Source of the DNA: Euperipatoides rowelli
Lineage: Eukaryota > Onychophora > Udeonychophora > Euonychophora > Peripatopsidae
Length of the DNA stretch: 11,603 nt
Strand: one strand, 5' to 3'
NCBI GenBank assembly: GCA_003024985.2
Contig: PXIH01S0008635.1
Positions 1 to 8,591 of the stretch are shown piece by piece. Below the pieces are notes generated by a model. It made no database searches. It had not been told where the DNA came from and saw nothing but the letters and a program-made list of their open reading frames with translations. The first letter of the stretch is position 1; each line of letters begins with the position of its first letter. Made by a program: the position numbers and the translations under genes.

Positions 1-567
1 GATCAACAGTATATCAGATATTAAAACTTAAGAATTGTTTAGCAACTTAAATTATCAAAAATTGTTTATAAAAAAAAGTTTTAAAAAAAAATTCAGTATT
101 TTCAAAATTACGAATAATAAGAAATTGGAAACAATTTTACAATACAGTGAATTTAAGCTTACTTTGCTGTGAAATTTAAATTTTCAAATCAGAAATAGTG
201 AGATAGATGAGGAAAGAAAATCGAGTAATCATTTTATAAATCAAGACATTAAATATATAATTTGAGAGAAAATGATCAGATTGAAGATATCTTTAGATTT
301 TCTTTGAATTATAAGAATAATAATGATATAGTAGACTTGGACGTAATTTGTATAGTTGCTCAGATAGCTGGTTACTTTTGACAAAGTGGAGAAGGTAATT
401 TTTAGAGCAATATATTGCAAGAATTTGTGTCGCCTATTAAAAAAAAAACAAAGAAATTCAGGAAAAGAAATGTTTCTTGCAGACAATGAAAAGCTTCTAC
501 AACATAGTGAAAGAGAATATAAGATCTAAATAGATAACAGAAGGGGAAAAAACTTTTCATCAGGACT
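1..567. other. A+T-rich DNA without a recognisable gene
   Basis: This stretch is very rich in A and T, with many A-runs and T-runs. The one open frame of any length, on the minus strand at 241-486, translates into a low-complexity Ile/Tyr/Ser/Phe-rich peptide, as expected from A+T-rich noncoding DNA. I see no splice-bounded exon, RNA gene or transposon end. Confidence 0.6.
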
Positions 568-580
568 TAAATAAATACAG
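568..580. repeat. Left target-site duplication of the SINE
   Basis: The 13 bases TAAATAAATACAG here recur exactly at 717-729, just after the SINE's TAAA tail. Part of the match is TAAA repeat, but the final TACAG is not, so this is probably a real duplication from LINE-type target-primed insertion. Confidence 0.7.
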
Positions 581-716
581 TAGCTAATGTATCGGTGGAG
601 CAGTTGGCACGAAGGCAGACTACCAATCCAGATATTGTGGGTTCAAATCCCACAACAATGATGTCATCTGACATTTTTAAAGAAAACAAAAACCTGTTTT
701 CTTATAAATAAATAAA
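581..716 (+). mobile_element. tRNA-derived SINE with a TAAA tail
   Basis: This is a short non-autonomous retrotransposon, copied in trans by a LINE and normally transcribed by RNA polymerase III from an internal promoter. The A box TGGAGCAGTTGG is at 596-607 and the B box GGTTCAAATCC at 640-650. They lie 44 bases apart, as in a true tRNA, and the B box sits in a T-arm-like stem (GTGGG/CCCAC). A roughly 50-base non-tRNA body follows, then a TAAA repeat tail. A 13-bp direct repeat flanks the copy (568-580 and 717-729). The anticodon stem is damaged, so I do not assign a parent tRNA. The clean flanking repeat suggests a fairly young insertion. It is not a functional tRNA gene because the acceptor stem does not close. 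Confidence 0.8.
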
Positions 717-729
717 TAAATAAATACAG
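717..729. repeat. Right target-site duplication of the SINE
   Basis: Exact copy of 568-580, directly abutting the TAAA tail of the SINE. Confidence 0.7.
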
Positions 730-786
730 AAATAAAATTATTTCCATCATAAGGCACTTTTTGTCCATAATATTTTCAACAAACTT

Positions 787-1566
787 TGAGGAATAGAGAT
801 GATGAGGAAGAAGATGATGAGGAATAGAGGATGATGAGGAATAACGGATGATGAAAATAGTGGTGATGAAAAATAGAGGATGGTGAAAAATAGAGGATGA
901 TGAAGAAAAGATGATGGTGATGAGGAATAGATGATTATGAGGAATAGAGGATGATGTTGTATACAGGATGCTGAGTTATAGAGGATGATGAGGAATAGAG
1001 GATGATGAGGAATAGAGGATGATGAGGAATAGAGAATGATGAGGATTAGAGGATGATGAGGAATAGAGGATTATGAAGAATAGAGGATGATAAAGAATAG
1101 AGGATGATGAGGAATAGAGGATGATGAGTAGTAGAGGATGATGAGGAATAGAGGATGATGAGTAGTAGAGGGTGATGAGGAATAGAAGATGATGAGGAGT
1201 AGAGGATGATGAGGAATAGAGGATCATGAGTAGAGGATGATGAGGAATAGGGGATGAGGAGTAAAGGATGTTGAGGAATAGAGTATGATGAGGAGTAGAG
1301 GATGATGAGGAATAGAGGATGATGAGGATGATGAGGATTAGAGGATGATGAGGAATAGAGTATGATGAGGAATAGAGTATGATGAAATAGAGGATGATGA
1401 AATAGAGGATGATGATGAGGAATATAAGATGCTGAGGAATAAAAGATGATGAGGAATAGATGATGATGAATAGATAATGATGTAGAACAGAGGATGATGA
1501 GGAATAGAGGTTGATGAGAAATAGAGGATGGTGAGAAATAGAAAATAATGAGGAATAGATGATGGA
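787..1566. repeat. 17-bp minisatellite (GATGATGAGGAATAGAG)n
   Basis: About 780 bp of imperfect head-to-tail copies of the 17-base unit GATGATGAGGAATAGAG, roughly 45 copies. The best preserved run is about 985-1390, and variant units with ATGA insertions or lost bases lie at both ends. The + strand is purine-rich almost throughout (GA/AG with T), giving marked strand asymmetry. Because 17 is not a multiple of three, three units make a 51-base, 17-codon super-repeat. The minus strand lacks stops in this unit, so long Ser/Leu/Ile/His-rich frames (976-1227 and 1046-1639) appear by default. They are not evidence of a protein. Confidence 0.95.
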
Positions 1567-2212
1567 TGGCTATTGCGGAGAAGTCAGTGTTTATCATTTT
1601 ATCAAAAAGCATACATTTCAGGATGATATGGGTTTCCATTTTTCAGCTAAGGACTAACTTAGACTTGGGAGAATCCTTAGAAAGGCTCATATTCCTACTT
1701 TGGAGCAAATATGGTGGATACTTGATTATTATATTAAATTGAATTCTTACTCAAATTTATTGTGATAGCAGGGTAGATCATATACAGTATGTCATTACTA
1801 TAAAATAATTGATAAATATTCTTCTATTTGTAAATTTTATATTAAAATAATAAGTATTTTTTACAGGACCATATAAAAGGATGCATATATTAGTGTGCAT
1901 GCAAGAAAAACTGGAAACGTTTAAATCTGTTTTATTTAATAAACCGGTAATTTAAATATTATTTATTATAATAGCAAAAAATATCATTAATATAATTTAA
2001 ATAATGATAGTAATAGTCACAATAATAAAATATTATTAAATATTATTTTGATTGCACACCTTACTGTGGCCATACATGGCACTATTTGAATTAATATTTC
2101 CCATTACTAATATATCTGATTTTTGCAACTTTGTGCAGTTACAAATCAACTGATTTCAAAATATTTGCCTCTGAATATTTTGTTTTTAATTATTGAAAGA
2201 AATCTGCGAATG
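1567..2212. other. A+T-rich DNA without a recognisable gene
   Basis: Many short ATTATT/AATAAT runs (1970-2050) and no open frame of note. I see no transposon ends or RNA gene. Confidence 0.55.
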
Positions 2213-2219
2213 TACAACA

Positions 2220-2300
2220 TAGCAAGAGAAAATGATTGCATGGGAACAGGCTGCTTTGGTTATGGATTCAACTCAGCCCTGGGAAGGTTTGACAATTAAA
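2220..2300 (+). mobile_element. Possible decayed tRNA-derived SINE
   Basis: A B-box-like GGATTCAACTC lies at 2264-2274. A weak A-box-like TAGCAAGAGAAA begins 44 bases upstream at 2220, the same spacing as the clear SINE at 581-716. A short body (CCCTGGGAAGG, then TTTGACAATT) leads into an A-run at about 2299. No target duplication is evident, and the body after the B box does not match the first SINE, so it would be a different family or a badly decayed copy. The spacing is the main support. Confidence 0.4.
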
Positions 2301-2396
2301 AAAAAAATGGAAATAAGAGTATTATGATAATTGTTCTGTTTTCTTTCTTTTTTTTAAATGAGCAAATAAACCCAAAAATCATATGTTGTGAAAAAG

Positions 2397-2416
2397 TTTT
2401 ATTTATTTATTTATTT
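2397..2416. repeat. (TTTA)n simple repeat
   Basis: Four to five TTTA units. It could be the TAAA tail of a minus-strand SINE or LINE, but no tRNA-like body is visible on its right, so I list it only as a simple repeat. Confidence 0.7.
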
Positions 2417-2741
2417 CCACCACAAAAATCAAATTAAAACAAAATATATATTATAGCATTTCAAATTTGGACATACTGCCAGGATATAGATCCAGAACTA
2501 TTACAGTAATGTTGTATACTAACAAATTATAGCTTATAACAAATGGTAACTTTAATCTTGTAATAAAATTATGAACAATATCTTAATGGGTCCAACACTT
2601 ATTATTCCCAATACATAGTAATCATTTTGGTACACCTAAAAATTAGAGTTCAGGGTTTCTATATTTTACACTATGCAAAGCCCTTACTCAGTTTAATTCA
2701 AAGCTTATTTAATTAAAGTCTATTATAATCTCCAATGTTAC

Positions 2742-2919
2742 CTGTTCCCAATGAGGAAATTCAATGCCAGATCCGTAATCTTTTTTAAGCGGATGCGAAA
2801 ATAAAATATAAATGGGTACCCTGGATTTCTATCCAGAATTAGCATTTCATTCTTCAACTTCCTCTGATGAGTGAACATCACCCTTTCCCATTTCTCCAAT
2901 TTAACATCATTCTGGCTGT
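2742..2919 (-). CDS. Possible internal coding exon of an unrecognised gene
   Basis: Read on the minus strand, a pyrimidine-rich tract ending TTCTTTCAG sits immediately before 2919, and the segment ends CAG followed by GTAACA at 2741, a good donor match. Between them are 178 bases open in one frame (2 + 58 codons + 2). The peptide is soluble and charged, with KLEKWERVMFTHQRKLKNEM followed by a hydrophobic/basic part containing FYFRIRLKKITDLALNFLIG. Composition is less A+T-biased than the surroundings. I do not recognise the family. The frame meets a stop three bases past the donor and another shortly before the ATG in the acceptor tract, so only splicing would give a product. No partner exon was found in the window. 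An overlapping plus-strand frame at 2871-3062 looks accidental. It could equally be an exon fossil or a chance frame. Confidence 0.3.
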
Positions 2920-3584
2920 CTGAAAGAAGAGAAGACATATTGAAACTTTCATTATTATCTATTGTTCATCACTCACAAAGAGAACTTCTCTCTGGGTATG
3001 ATATATCCTGTGATGTTGTGAAAGTTATCCTCTTCCTTATTAGGAAAAAGAACAATAATTGAGTAACTCTTTTTGGCTACTCAGAAATTAAAATAAATCA
3101 GTTTTCTACTGGATACACTGACATTACATTATTAGCATGTTTGTAGAGAAATGTGTTTTGGGGTGCTTATGAAAATTCTTTTAGGTTTGGAGGGTGCTTG
3201 AAGAAAGAAGGCTGTGGACCCTTGCCTTGACCATCTGGCATTAGACTTAGTTACTAGACACAACCGTGCCATTAGTGACCATCTACTTTTAACAACCACA
3301 ATTCCTTGTCACCAATCAATTTTTCCAGAAATAACCTGTTATTACTGAACCACATCTCTAATGTGACCAATGGTCAATTTTTTTTAAAATTCCAAGCATT
3401 GAATTCAATCTTTTTTTGTAAGACCACCAGTTTACTACTTCAGCAAAGCAAAGCTTTTAGAGAGAAATATCCTACTAATTACAGAACATATTTATAATTA
3501 GCTAATGTAATTAATAAAATCTGCATTTTGGAAACTAAAAGAACTTCAAAGAAGAGACGTTAACAAACATATAAAATTGAAAAT
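2920..3584. other. No supported gene
   Basis: Moderately A+T-rich DNA. Short plus-strand frames at 2871-3062 and 3306-3497 lack family motifs and splice context. Nothing repeat-like is evident. Confidence 0.5.
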
Positions 3585-4016
3585 GTTTGGTCAGTTTTCT
3601 TATATGGATGTGAGACTTGAACTTTAACCAAAGACTTGGAACAGAAGATCAAGGCTTTTGATATCTGGTGTGCAATAGAATGTTTATATTAAAATGGACA
3701 GGTTTGATCAGGAATGAGTAAGTGTGAAGAAGTTGGGGAAGTGGTTATAGTTTTTTTTGATGAAGTAAGGAAGAAATGGAAATATGTTGGACATGTCTTG
3801 AGAGGATCTGGAGGAATTAGACTAGAAACAGCAATTGAGAGATGGACAGAAAAAGAAAAAAGTGGAATACCAAGAAGGGAATGGCTGGATGACCTTAAGG
3901 TCTGGACTAACATCAGACAATTCTCTATATTTAAAAGAAGAGCTCAAGATAGAAATTTGGCGATTCATGAGTGTGAACCTCCGCCTCGGAGAATGCCCAA
4001 TGATGATGAATTCAGC
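3585..4016 (+). pseudogene. Decayed LINE reverse transcriptase, C-terminal region
   Basis: This is a remnant of the C-terminal part of the long ORF of a non-LTR retrotransposon. From 3585 one frame reads VWSVFLYGCET, a stop where the family has Trp, then TLTKDLEQKIKAFDIWC, a very familiar block after the RT fingers and palm. A frameshift near 3676 moves homology to a frame reading RMFILKWTGLIRNE. Another shift leads to the 124-codon open stretch at 3714-4085, which has WKYVGHVLRGSGG, the RRW-like ETAIERWTEKEKSG, RREWLDDLKVW, and AQDRN near its end. These match the usual order YGCETW, WCYRRML, GHVLR, GRPRRRW.DDI, AQDR. The catalytic YADD part and the endonuclease are absent, so the copy is 5' truncated as well as mutated. 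The exact LINE clade cannot be set from this piece. Confidence 0.8.
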
Positions 4017-4518
4017 TGTATTACCACATGTAGGTTTATTGTAATAACTTTAAATGCAATTAATAACTTAAAAAATTATGATTCTTAGTAAAAAGTCCCT
4101 TAGTATTGTTGGGTTGTAAATGAACGTGCTAATTCATTTGAATGACTTTTGACTTCGAGCACTCTCTCCTCACATGGCAAAAGAGAAAATCATTAATGGA
4201 ACCATTATCCAAATACTGTACCAATAATATGGTTACACTGGTGGCTTATTTTGTTTATTTTAACAATTATATAAAGTAAATAGCTTAGAAAATATATAGT
4301 ACCTATACGTATTACACTAATTTATATATCAAAAATAAATTAACGGGTTTAAAAAATAATAATATGTGCACACAAAATTAATATTGAAAATAAAAAAGTT
4401 ATTTTATCAGGCATGGTACCTAAAAACTTTTTTTTTGGGGGGGGAACCACATGATTTTAAAGGCTAATATTCCATGATAGCTGGTGTGGTCATTTTCTTG
4501 TTAATCCATTATTTTGTG
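4017..4518. other. A+T-rich DNA without a recognisable gene
   Basis: About 500 bp with no open frame of note and a T-run/G-run junction at about 4427-4444. The first part may include the untranslated tail of the preceding LINE, but I see no clear tail repeat. Confidence 0.5.
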
Positions 4519-4526
4519 CCATAAGG
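4519..4526. repeat. Probable left target-site duplication of hAT element 1
   Basis: CCATAAGG here matches GCATAAGG at 9131-9138 in seven of eight bases. The 8-bp length is the hAT standard, although the bases do not fit the usual nTnnnnAn preference. Confidence 0.55.
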
Positions 4527-4570
4527 CAGGCATGGGCAACATACGGCCCGTGGGCCAGATCCGGCCCACC
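4527..4570 (+). repeat. Left terminal inverted repeat of hAT element 1
   Basis: Starts CAGGCATGGGCAACA. A perfect small hairpin, GGCCC-GT-GGGCC (4545-4556), follows and then CCGGCCCACC. It is markedly more G+C-rich than its surroundings. Confidence 0.65.
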
Positions 4571-4894
4571 GTATCAATTTATGTGGCCCGCGGTCATTAA
4601 AAAATTTAAGCTGTCATTACCATTAAAGTAGCAAATTTTATTTAAAATGTTTTATTATTTTTAGTATTATTTTAAATGATTACACACAATATTACCTACA
4701 GTATACATATTATGCAGTAATTATACATATTATTAATATATTGTGTCTTTTCTGGAATAAATGAATTTAATAAAGAATTAATAAAACAAAGTTACGAGTA
4801 TAAGTGAAACACAGATGAGCGAACGCTGTGGTTACATGGTGTCTAATTGAACTAAAAGGCAATAAAGATTTATTTAACAAACAGCTAGCATCTC

Positions 4895-5655
4895 ATTACC
4901 GTTAAGTTGGCCCTCAACATTCGAAAATAATAAATTTTTGCATACCAATCGTTTGAGCTTTGTTTGAGCACATTTCAGCCATCTTTTTTTTTTTTGTTTG
5001 AGCCCTAACTCTTTTGAAGTAATGCTAATTTACATTTTGAAGGGCCAACTACATAAAAAAAAATGTAATTTTAGACATCAAGATAAACATGATGGCAATC
5101 GTTTGAGCCTTGTTTGAGCCCATTTGAGCCATCTTTTTTTTTTTTTTAAGCCCTAACCCATTTGGAGTAATGCTAATTTATATTTTTAGGGGCCAACTAC
5201 ATGAAAAATTTAAATTTGTAAATTAGGATAAAATTTGATGGCAATCGTTTGAGCCTTGTTTGAGCCCATTTGAGCCATCTATTTTTTGTTTGAGCCCTAA
5301 CCCATTTGGAGTAATACTAATTTACATTTTGAGGGGCCAAATATACGAAAAAATTTAAATTTTGGAAATTCAGATAAAATTTAATGGTAATCGTTTGAGC
5401 CTTATTTGAGCCTCCTTTTTCTTTTTTTTTTAGCCCTAACCCATTTGGACTAATGCTAATTTACATACTAATATAATGATCTCTTTTATAATCTTTTGTG
5501 CCTCTTCTCTCTTCAATGGTTAGTCCATATGTAATTCTGTCCTTTCTCAACTCTATGACATCATATTCCCTAGATAAACATGTGATGTCATATTATGCAT
5601 TTTTGGACTACATTCAATCTGAGTCACAAAACCCCTCTAACTTCCGTTTGGGTTA
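4895..5655 (+). repeat. Left arm of a long internal inverted repeat
   Basis: The segment beginning ATTACCGTTAAGTTGG returns in inverted orientation ending at 8213. Shared landmarks, in order, are CCTCAACATTCGAAAATAA, the TTTGAGC-rich tandem units, CTAATTTACATACTAATATA, GCCTCTTCTCTCTTCAATGG, CTTTCTCAACTCTATGACAT, CTAGATAAACATGTGATG and an end near CGTTTGGGTT. The left arm is about 250 bp longer than the right because it has four tandem units instead of two. It lacks a 36-base segment present in the right arm. Long inverted repeats built of tandem units recall Foldback elements. Inside a hAT element they could instead be an unusual subterminal region. Confidence 0.9.
4946..5480 (+). repeat. Four tandem units of 146-150 bp rich in TTTGAGC
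   Basis: Unit starts (CAATCGTTTGAGC or close) are at 4946, 5096, 5242 and 5388, giving periods of 150, 146 and 146. Each unit runs: a cluster of TTTGAGC motifs about 11 bases apart, a T-run, AGCCCTAACCCATTTGGA, GTAATGCTAATTTACATTTT, GGGGCCAACTAC and an A/T tract. I count 12 intact TTTGAGC in this arm, all in the same orientation. The last unit diverges after TTTACAT. Confidence 0.9.
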
Positions 5656-6559
5656 CCAAAATCAGGTATGGCCTATTTTATCATCATCTCTGAAAAAAAT
5701 TAATTAAAAAAAAATAATATTTGTTTATGTTTATTTTTGATAAAAGTTTTGCATTCCTCATAAAATTTATAAAAAAAATGACATATTGTATTCATTTTTA
5801 CCTCTTTTAAAATCGAAAATATGAAATTCGGCAACAGTATATCTGTACTTGTGTAAGAACAGAATGTTGCGTTTTCTTTCGTTTTTGTGATTGCTATCAG
5901 TTAATTCAATGAGGAGTATTTGGTAGACACTGTAGCTGGTGTGGACATCTCTGTTTAATGGCATGGAATTTGCTAATCTTGTTCACAGAAACTTTCTAAG
6001 GAACTAGCAGGAAAAATAGCCACAGATAGTCGATATCGCCATGGTGTTAGGGTCTTCTCAAACTATTAGCAAAGCTGTTTCTTGGTCAGGAAAACACAGG
6101 AATATTAACATCAACACTTTCTTGAATGAAAAGTTTTAGTTTTTATAACTTTAGGAATAATATTGAAATGCAATTTCAGGTCAAACTTTACAAATAAATT
6201 TCCTGGATAAAAGGGAAGCGCACCAATGGATGATGATGAGAAATTCTGATGCATAAATTATTTACAGACCTCCAATTGAAATTACAATCATTTAAACAAT
6301 TGTATTTATTTTTTGTACCTACCATCCTGTATCATGAATTAATTGTCTATCTCTGCGGGAGATAAAATGACTCATAGTAAAGTTTAAAAGTACAAATATT
6401 AATAATTCATCAGAAAAGGCATTTACAATATTTATATCCAAATTATAATAAAAAATATCGGAGGAGGCAAACAAATAAATCACTATTGCGAAAAGAGCAA
6501 AGCTTTAAGTGTTACACTTTTACAAATAATGAAAAAGTATTTTAATTGCTCTCTTACAG

Positions 6560-6721
6560 GTAAATGATCTTTAGAGTGATTTGTCAGCTCTTCTAAAGAA
6601 CTGTTTGAATAGAAACAGCCACCTAGCATTCAATGGAAAGGAGCGTTAAAACCTTATCAAAAAGGAGAAGCTAGACCGGAGCAACATGATTGCTGCCTTA
6701 ATTTCCATGAGGGCTGCATAG
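6560..6721 (+). pseudogene. Possible decayed coding fragment
   Basis: One frame reads about 53 sense or stop codons with only two interruptions (TAG at 6572, TAA at 6647) and ends at TAG 6719. Between and after the stops it gives LSALLKNCLNRNSHLAFNGK and then NLIKKEKLDRSNMIAALISM, with a composition much more protein-like than the flanking A+T-rich frames. A pyrimidine tract ending CTCTTACAG lies just before it, which could be a splice acceptor. I do not recognise the family. It may be a remnant of a transposon-encoded protein or of a host exon, or chance. Confidence 0.25.
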
Positions 6722-7617
6722 TAGAGTGTAGGCCTACTCCGCTATCTCTTAACAAAAGGAGATATTTATTTTAATTACAAACAAAGTCTAGTCTTTTGAA
6801 ATATAAACAATAAAAGAATTTAATCAAATCTTTTTTTACAGATCTGAATTTATTATGAAAAAAAAAGGATTTTATTTTGATTCTTTATTTTCATTATGCG
6901 ATCGTTTACCATTTTACAAAGCAGCCTTTGAAATGATTTATATACTGTATATAGATTATTAGTATAAAACTGCAGCATATAAAATCTAACGATTTACAGT
7001 ACCATATCATAAAGTATGTTACAAAATAGGCTACACCGTTTAAAAAAAACACAGAAATAAACATCCTTCTAGTCTAATACAATATTTTAAGATTACTCTT
7101 AATTTCCTTTACAAACTGTACATTATTTTGAACCATTTGATATATTGTATATCACTGTCATCCATTACGACAACATAATTTATTTTGATTATAAGTTCTG
7201 ACTGTATAACCCAAAGAAAGCAATAATCAGCGGCATTATTACTAACTAAAGGTAGAGTATTAATGAAACAATCAGTCAAACTACTAATATCAATATTATA
7301 GATATTATTAAAATTTATGTTGATTGCTAGAGTCAAGATTTCCTAGTTAAATTTTTTTTTAAAGAAAACATTGTAGTTGGACCTAAAACGACTAAAAAAA
7401 ATGTTCTTTTTCCTTCATTAATACAAAAAGGGAGGCAGGTATATGTTATTATACAATACTACCTAGCTTATTTATGAAAATATTTTAATTCACCAATGAA
7501 TATCTTTTTGAATATACATCTGATTAATAAATAATTTAGCTGGTTCATAATATGGATTGGGTCTACTAGTACTAGGCTATTAATTAGGTACCTTAAACTA
7601 GCTCATAGTTTGTAACT

Positions 7618-7657
7618 AGTCTCTAGAGACTTTGTAGGAGATAATATAATTATCTCC
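7618..7657. repeat. Two adjacent perfect palindromes
   Basis: AGTCTCTAGAGACT (7618-7631) is a 14-bp perfect palindrome. Six bases on, 7637-7657 forms a 9-bp perfect stem (GGAGATAAT against ATTATCTCC) with a three-base loop. They lie about 45 bp inside the inner end of the right inverted arm. No function can be assigned. Confidence 0.6.
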
Positions 7658-7699
7658 AAAATATATATAATATCCAAAAAAAAAGGAACCAAAAGTGGA

Positions 7700-8213
7700 C
7701 AACTCAAACAGAAGTTGGAGGGGTGTGTGGCTCAGATTGAAAGTAGTCCCAAAATGCATTATAATATGACATCACATGTTTATCTAGGGCACATAATGTC
7801 ATAGAGTTGAGAAAGGACATAATTACATATGGAACAAAATTACTGGCCAGGTAAGAAATGAGAAAAGGACTAACCATTGAAGAGAGAAGAGGCACAAAAG
7901 ATAATAAAAGAGATTAGTATATTAGTATGTAAATTAGTATTACACCAAATGGGTTAAGGCTAAAAAAAAAAAAAAAGATAGCTCAAATGAGCTCAAACAA
8001 GGCTCAAACGATTGCCATGAAATTTTATTCTAATTTTCAAAATTTAAATTTTTTCCTGTAGTTGGCCCCTCAAAATGTAAATTAGTATTACTTCAAATCG
8101 GTTAGGGCTCAAACAAAAAAAAGATGGCTCAAATGGGCTCAAACAAAGCTCAAACAATTGGTAAGCACAATTTTGTTATTTTCGAATGTTGAGGGGCTAA
8201 CTTCACAGTAATT
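7700..8213 (-). repeat. Right arm of the long internal inverted repeat
   Basis: Reverse complement of the left arm at 4895-5655, with the same landmark order. It has two TTTGAGC units (starting, on the minus strand, at 8160 and 8014; period 146) against four on the left, and seven intact TTTGAGC motifs. It carries an extra 36-base segment around 7824-7859 and one extra AAT triplet relative to the left arm. Arm-to-arm divergence is clearly more than trivial, so the inverted repeat is old, or the arms have not been homogenised recently. Confidence 0.9.
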
Positions 8214-8591
8214 AAGACCTTTTTTTTTAATTGCATTGATTGTTTTGATCTGTAAACAAACTTCAAAGATTTCGTAACGAAATTACAAATGTTGAAAAAT
8301 TCGTAAAATCTTTTATCACATTTTATAATAATAAACCAAGTGTAGGACGACAATGTTTTATATATTTTTTTTCCAACTTTTAAAAAAAATACAGCAAGCT
8401 TTTTAATCAGAGACCTACTTTTTATTATTTTTAATAGTGTATTATTTTTCTCATTTCCCAGTGTCCTCAGTAATCATTTTAAAATGAACTCTTTTTATTT
8501 TAATGTCCACCCCCTCCCCTGTTTTATTTTAGAACTGAACTTATAAACACTATAGTTTGGATTATCCAGAAACAATTGTTTAAAAAAAAAA
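8214..8591. other. A+T-rich DNA without a recognisable gene
   Basis: Many T-runs and a pyrimidine stretch CCACCCCCTCCCCTG at about 8507-8521. Nothing gene-like. Confidence 0.5.

Larger units (their letters stand above)
5656..7699. other. Spacer between the inverted arms
   Basis: About 2 kb of A+T-rich DNA. I searched for transposase or other protein motifs in all frames and saw none beyond the short decayed stretch at 6560-6721. The minus-strand frames at 5767-5964 and 7109-7336 have no recognisable domain. A 10-bp GTAGGCCTAC palindrome lies near 6728, and two stronger palindromes lie at 7618-7657. Confidence 0.55.

Noticed and set aside
241-486. 81-codon minus-strand frame that looks membrane-like
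   Set aside because: Ile/Tyr/Phe richness follows from the A+T-rich DNA. No motif or exon signals.
589-660. Functional tRNA gene
   Set aside because: A and B boxes are present, but the acceptor stem does not close and the anticodon stem is damaged. The TAAA tail and flanking duplication make it a SINE.
1046-1639. 197-codon minus-strand open frame, Ser/His/Ile/Leu-rich
   Set aside because: It is the default translation of the 17-bp minisatellite, which has no stop on that strand. It has no domain, splice context or promoter.
4946-5480. CRISPR-like repeat array
   Set aside because: Units are 146-150 bp direct tandem repeats with no short repeat/unique spacer pattern, in a eukaryotic setting, and they recur inverted at 7925-8160.
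4933-5963. Target duplication directly flanking the inverted-repeat arms as a separate nested element
   Set aside because: I compared the flanks just outside 4895 and 8213 and found no convincing direct repeat, so a nested insertion is not demonstrated.
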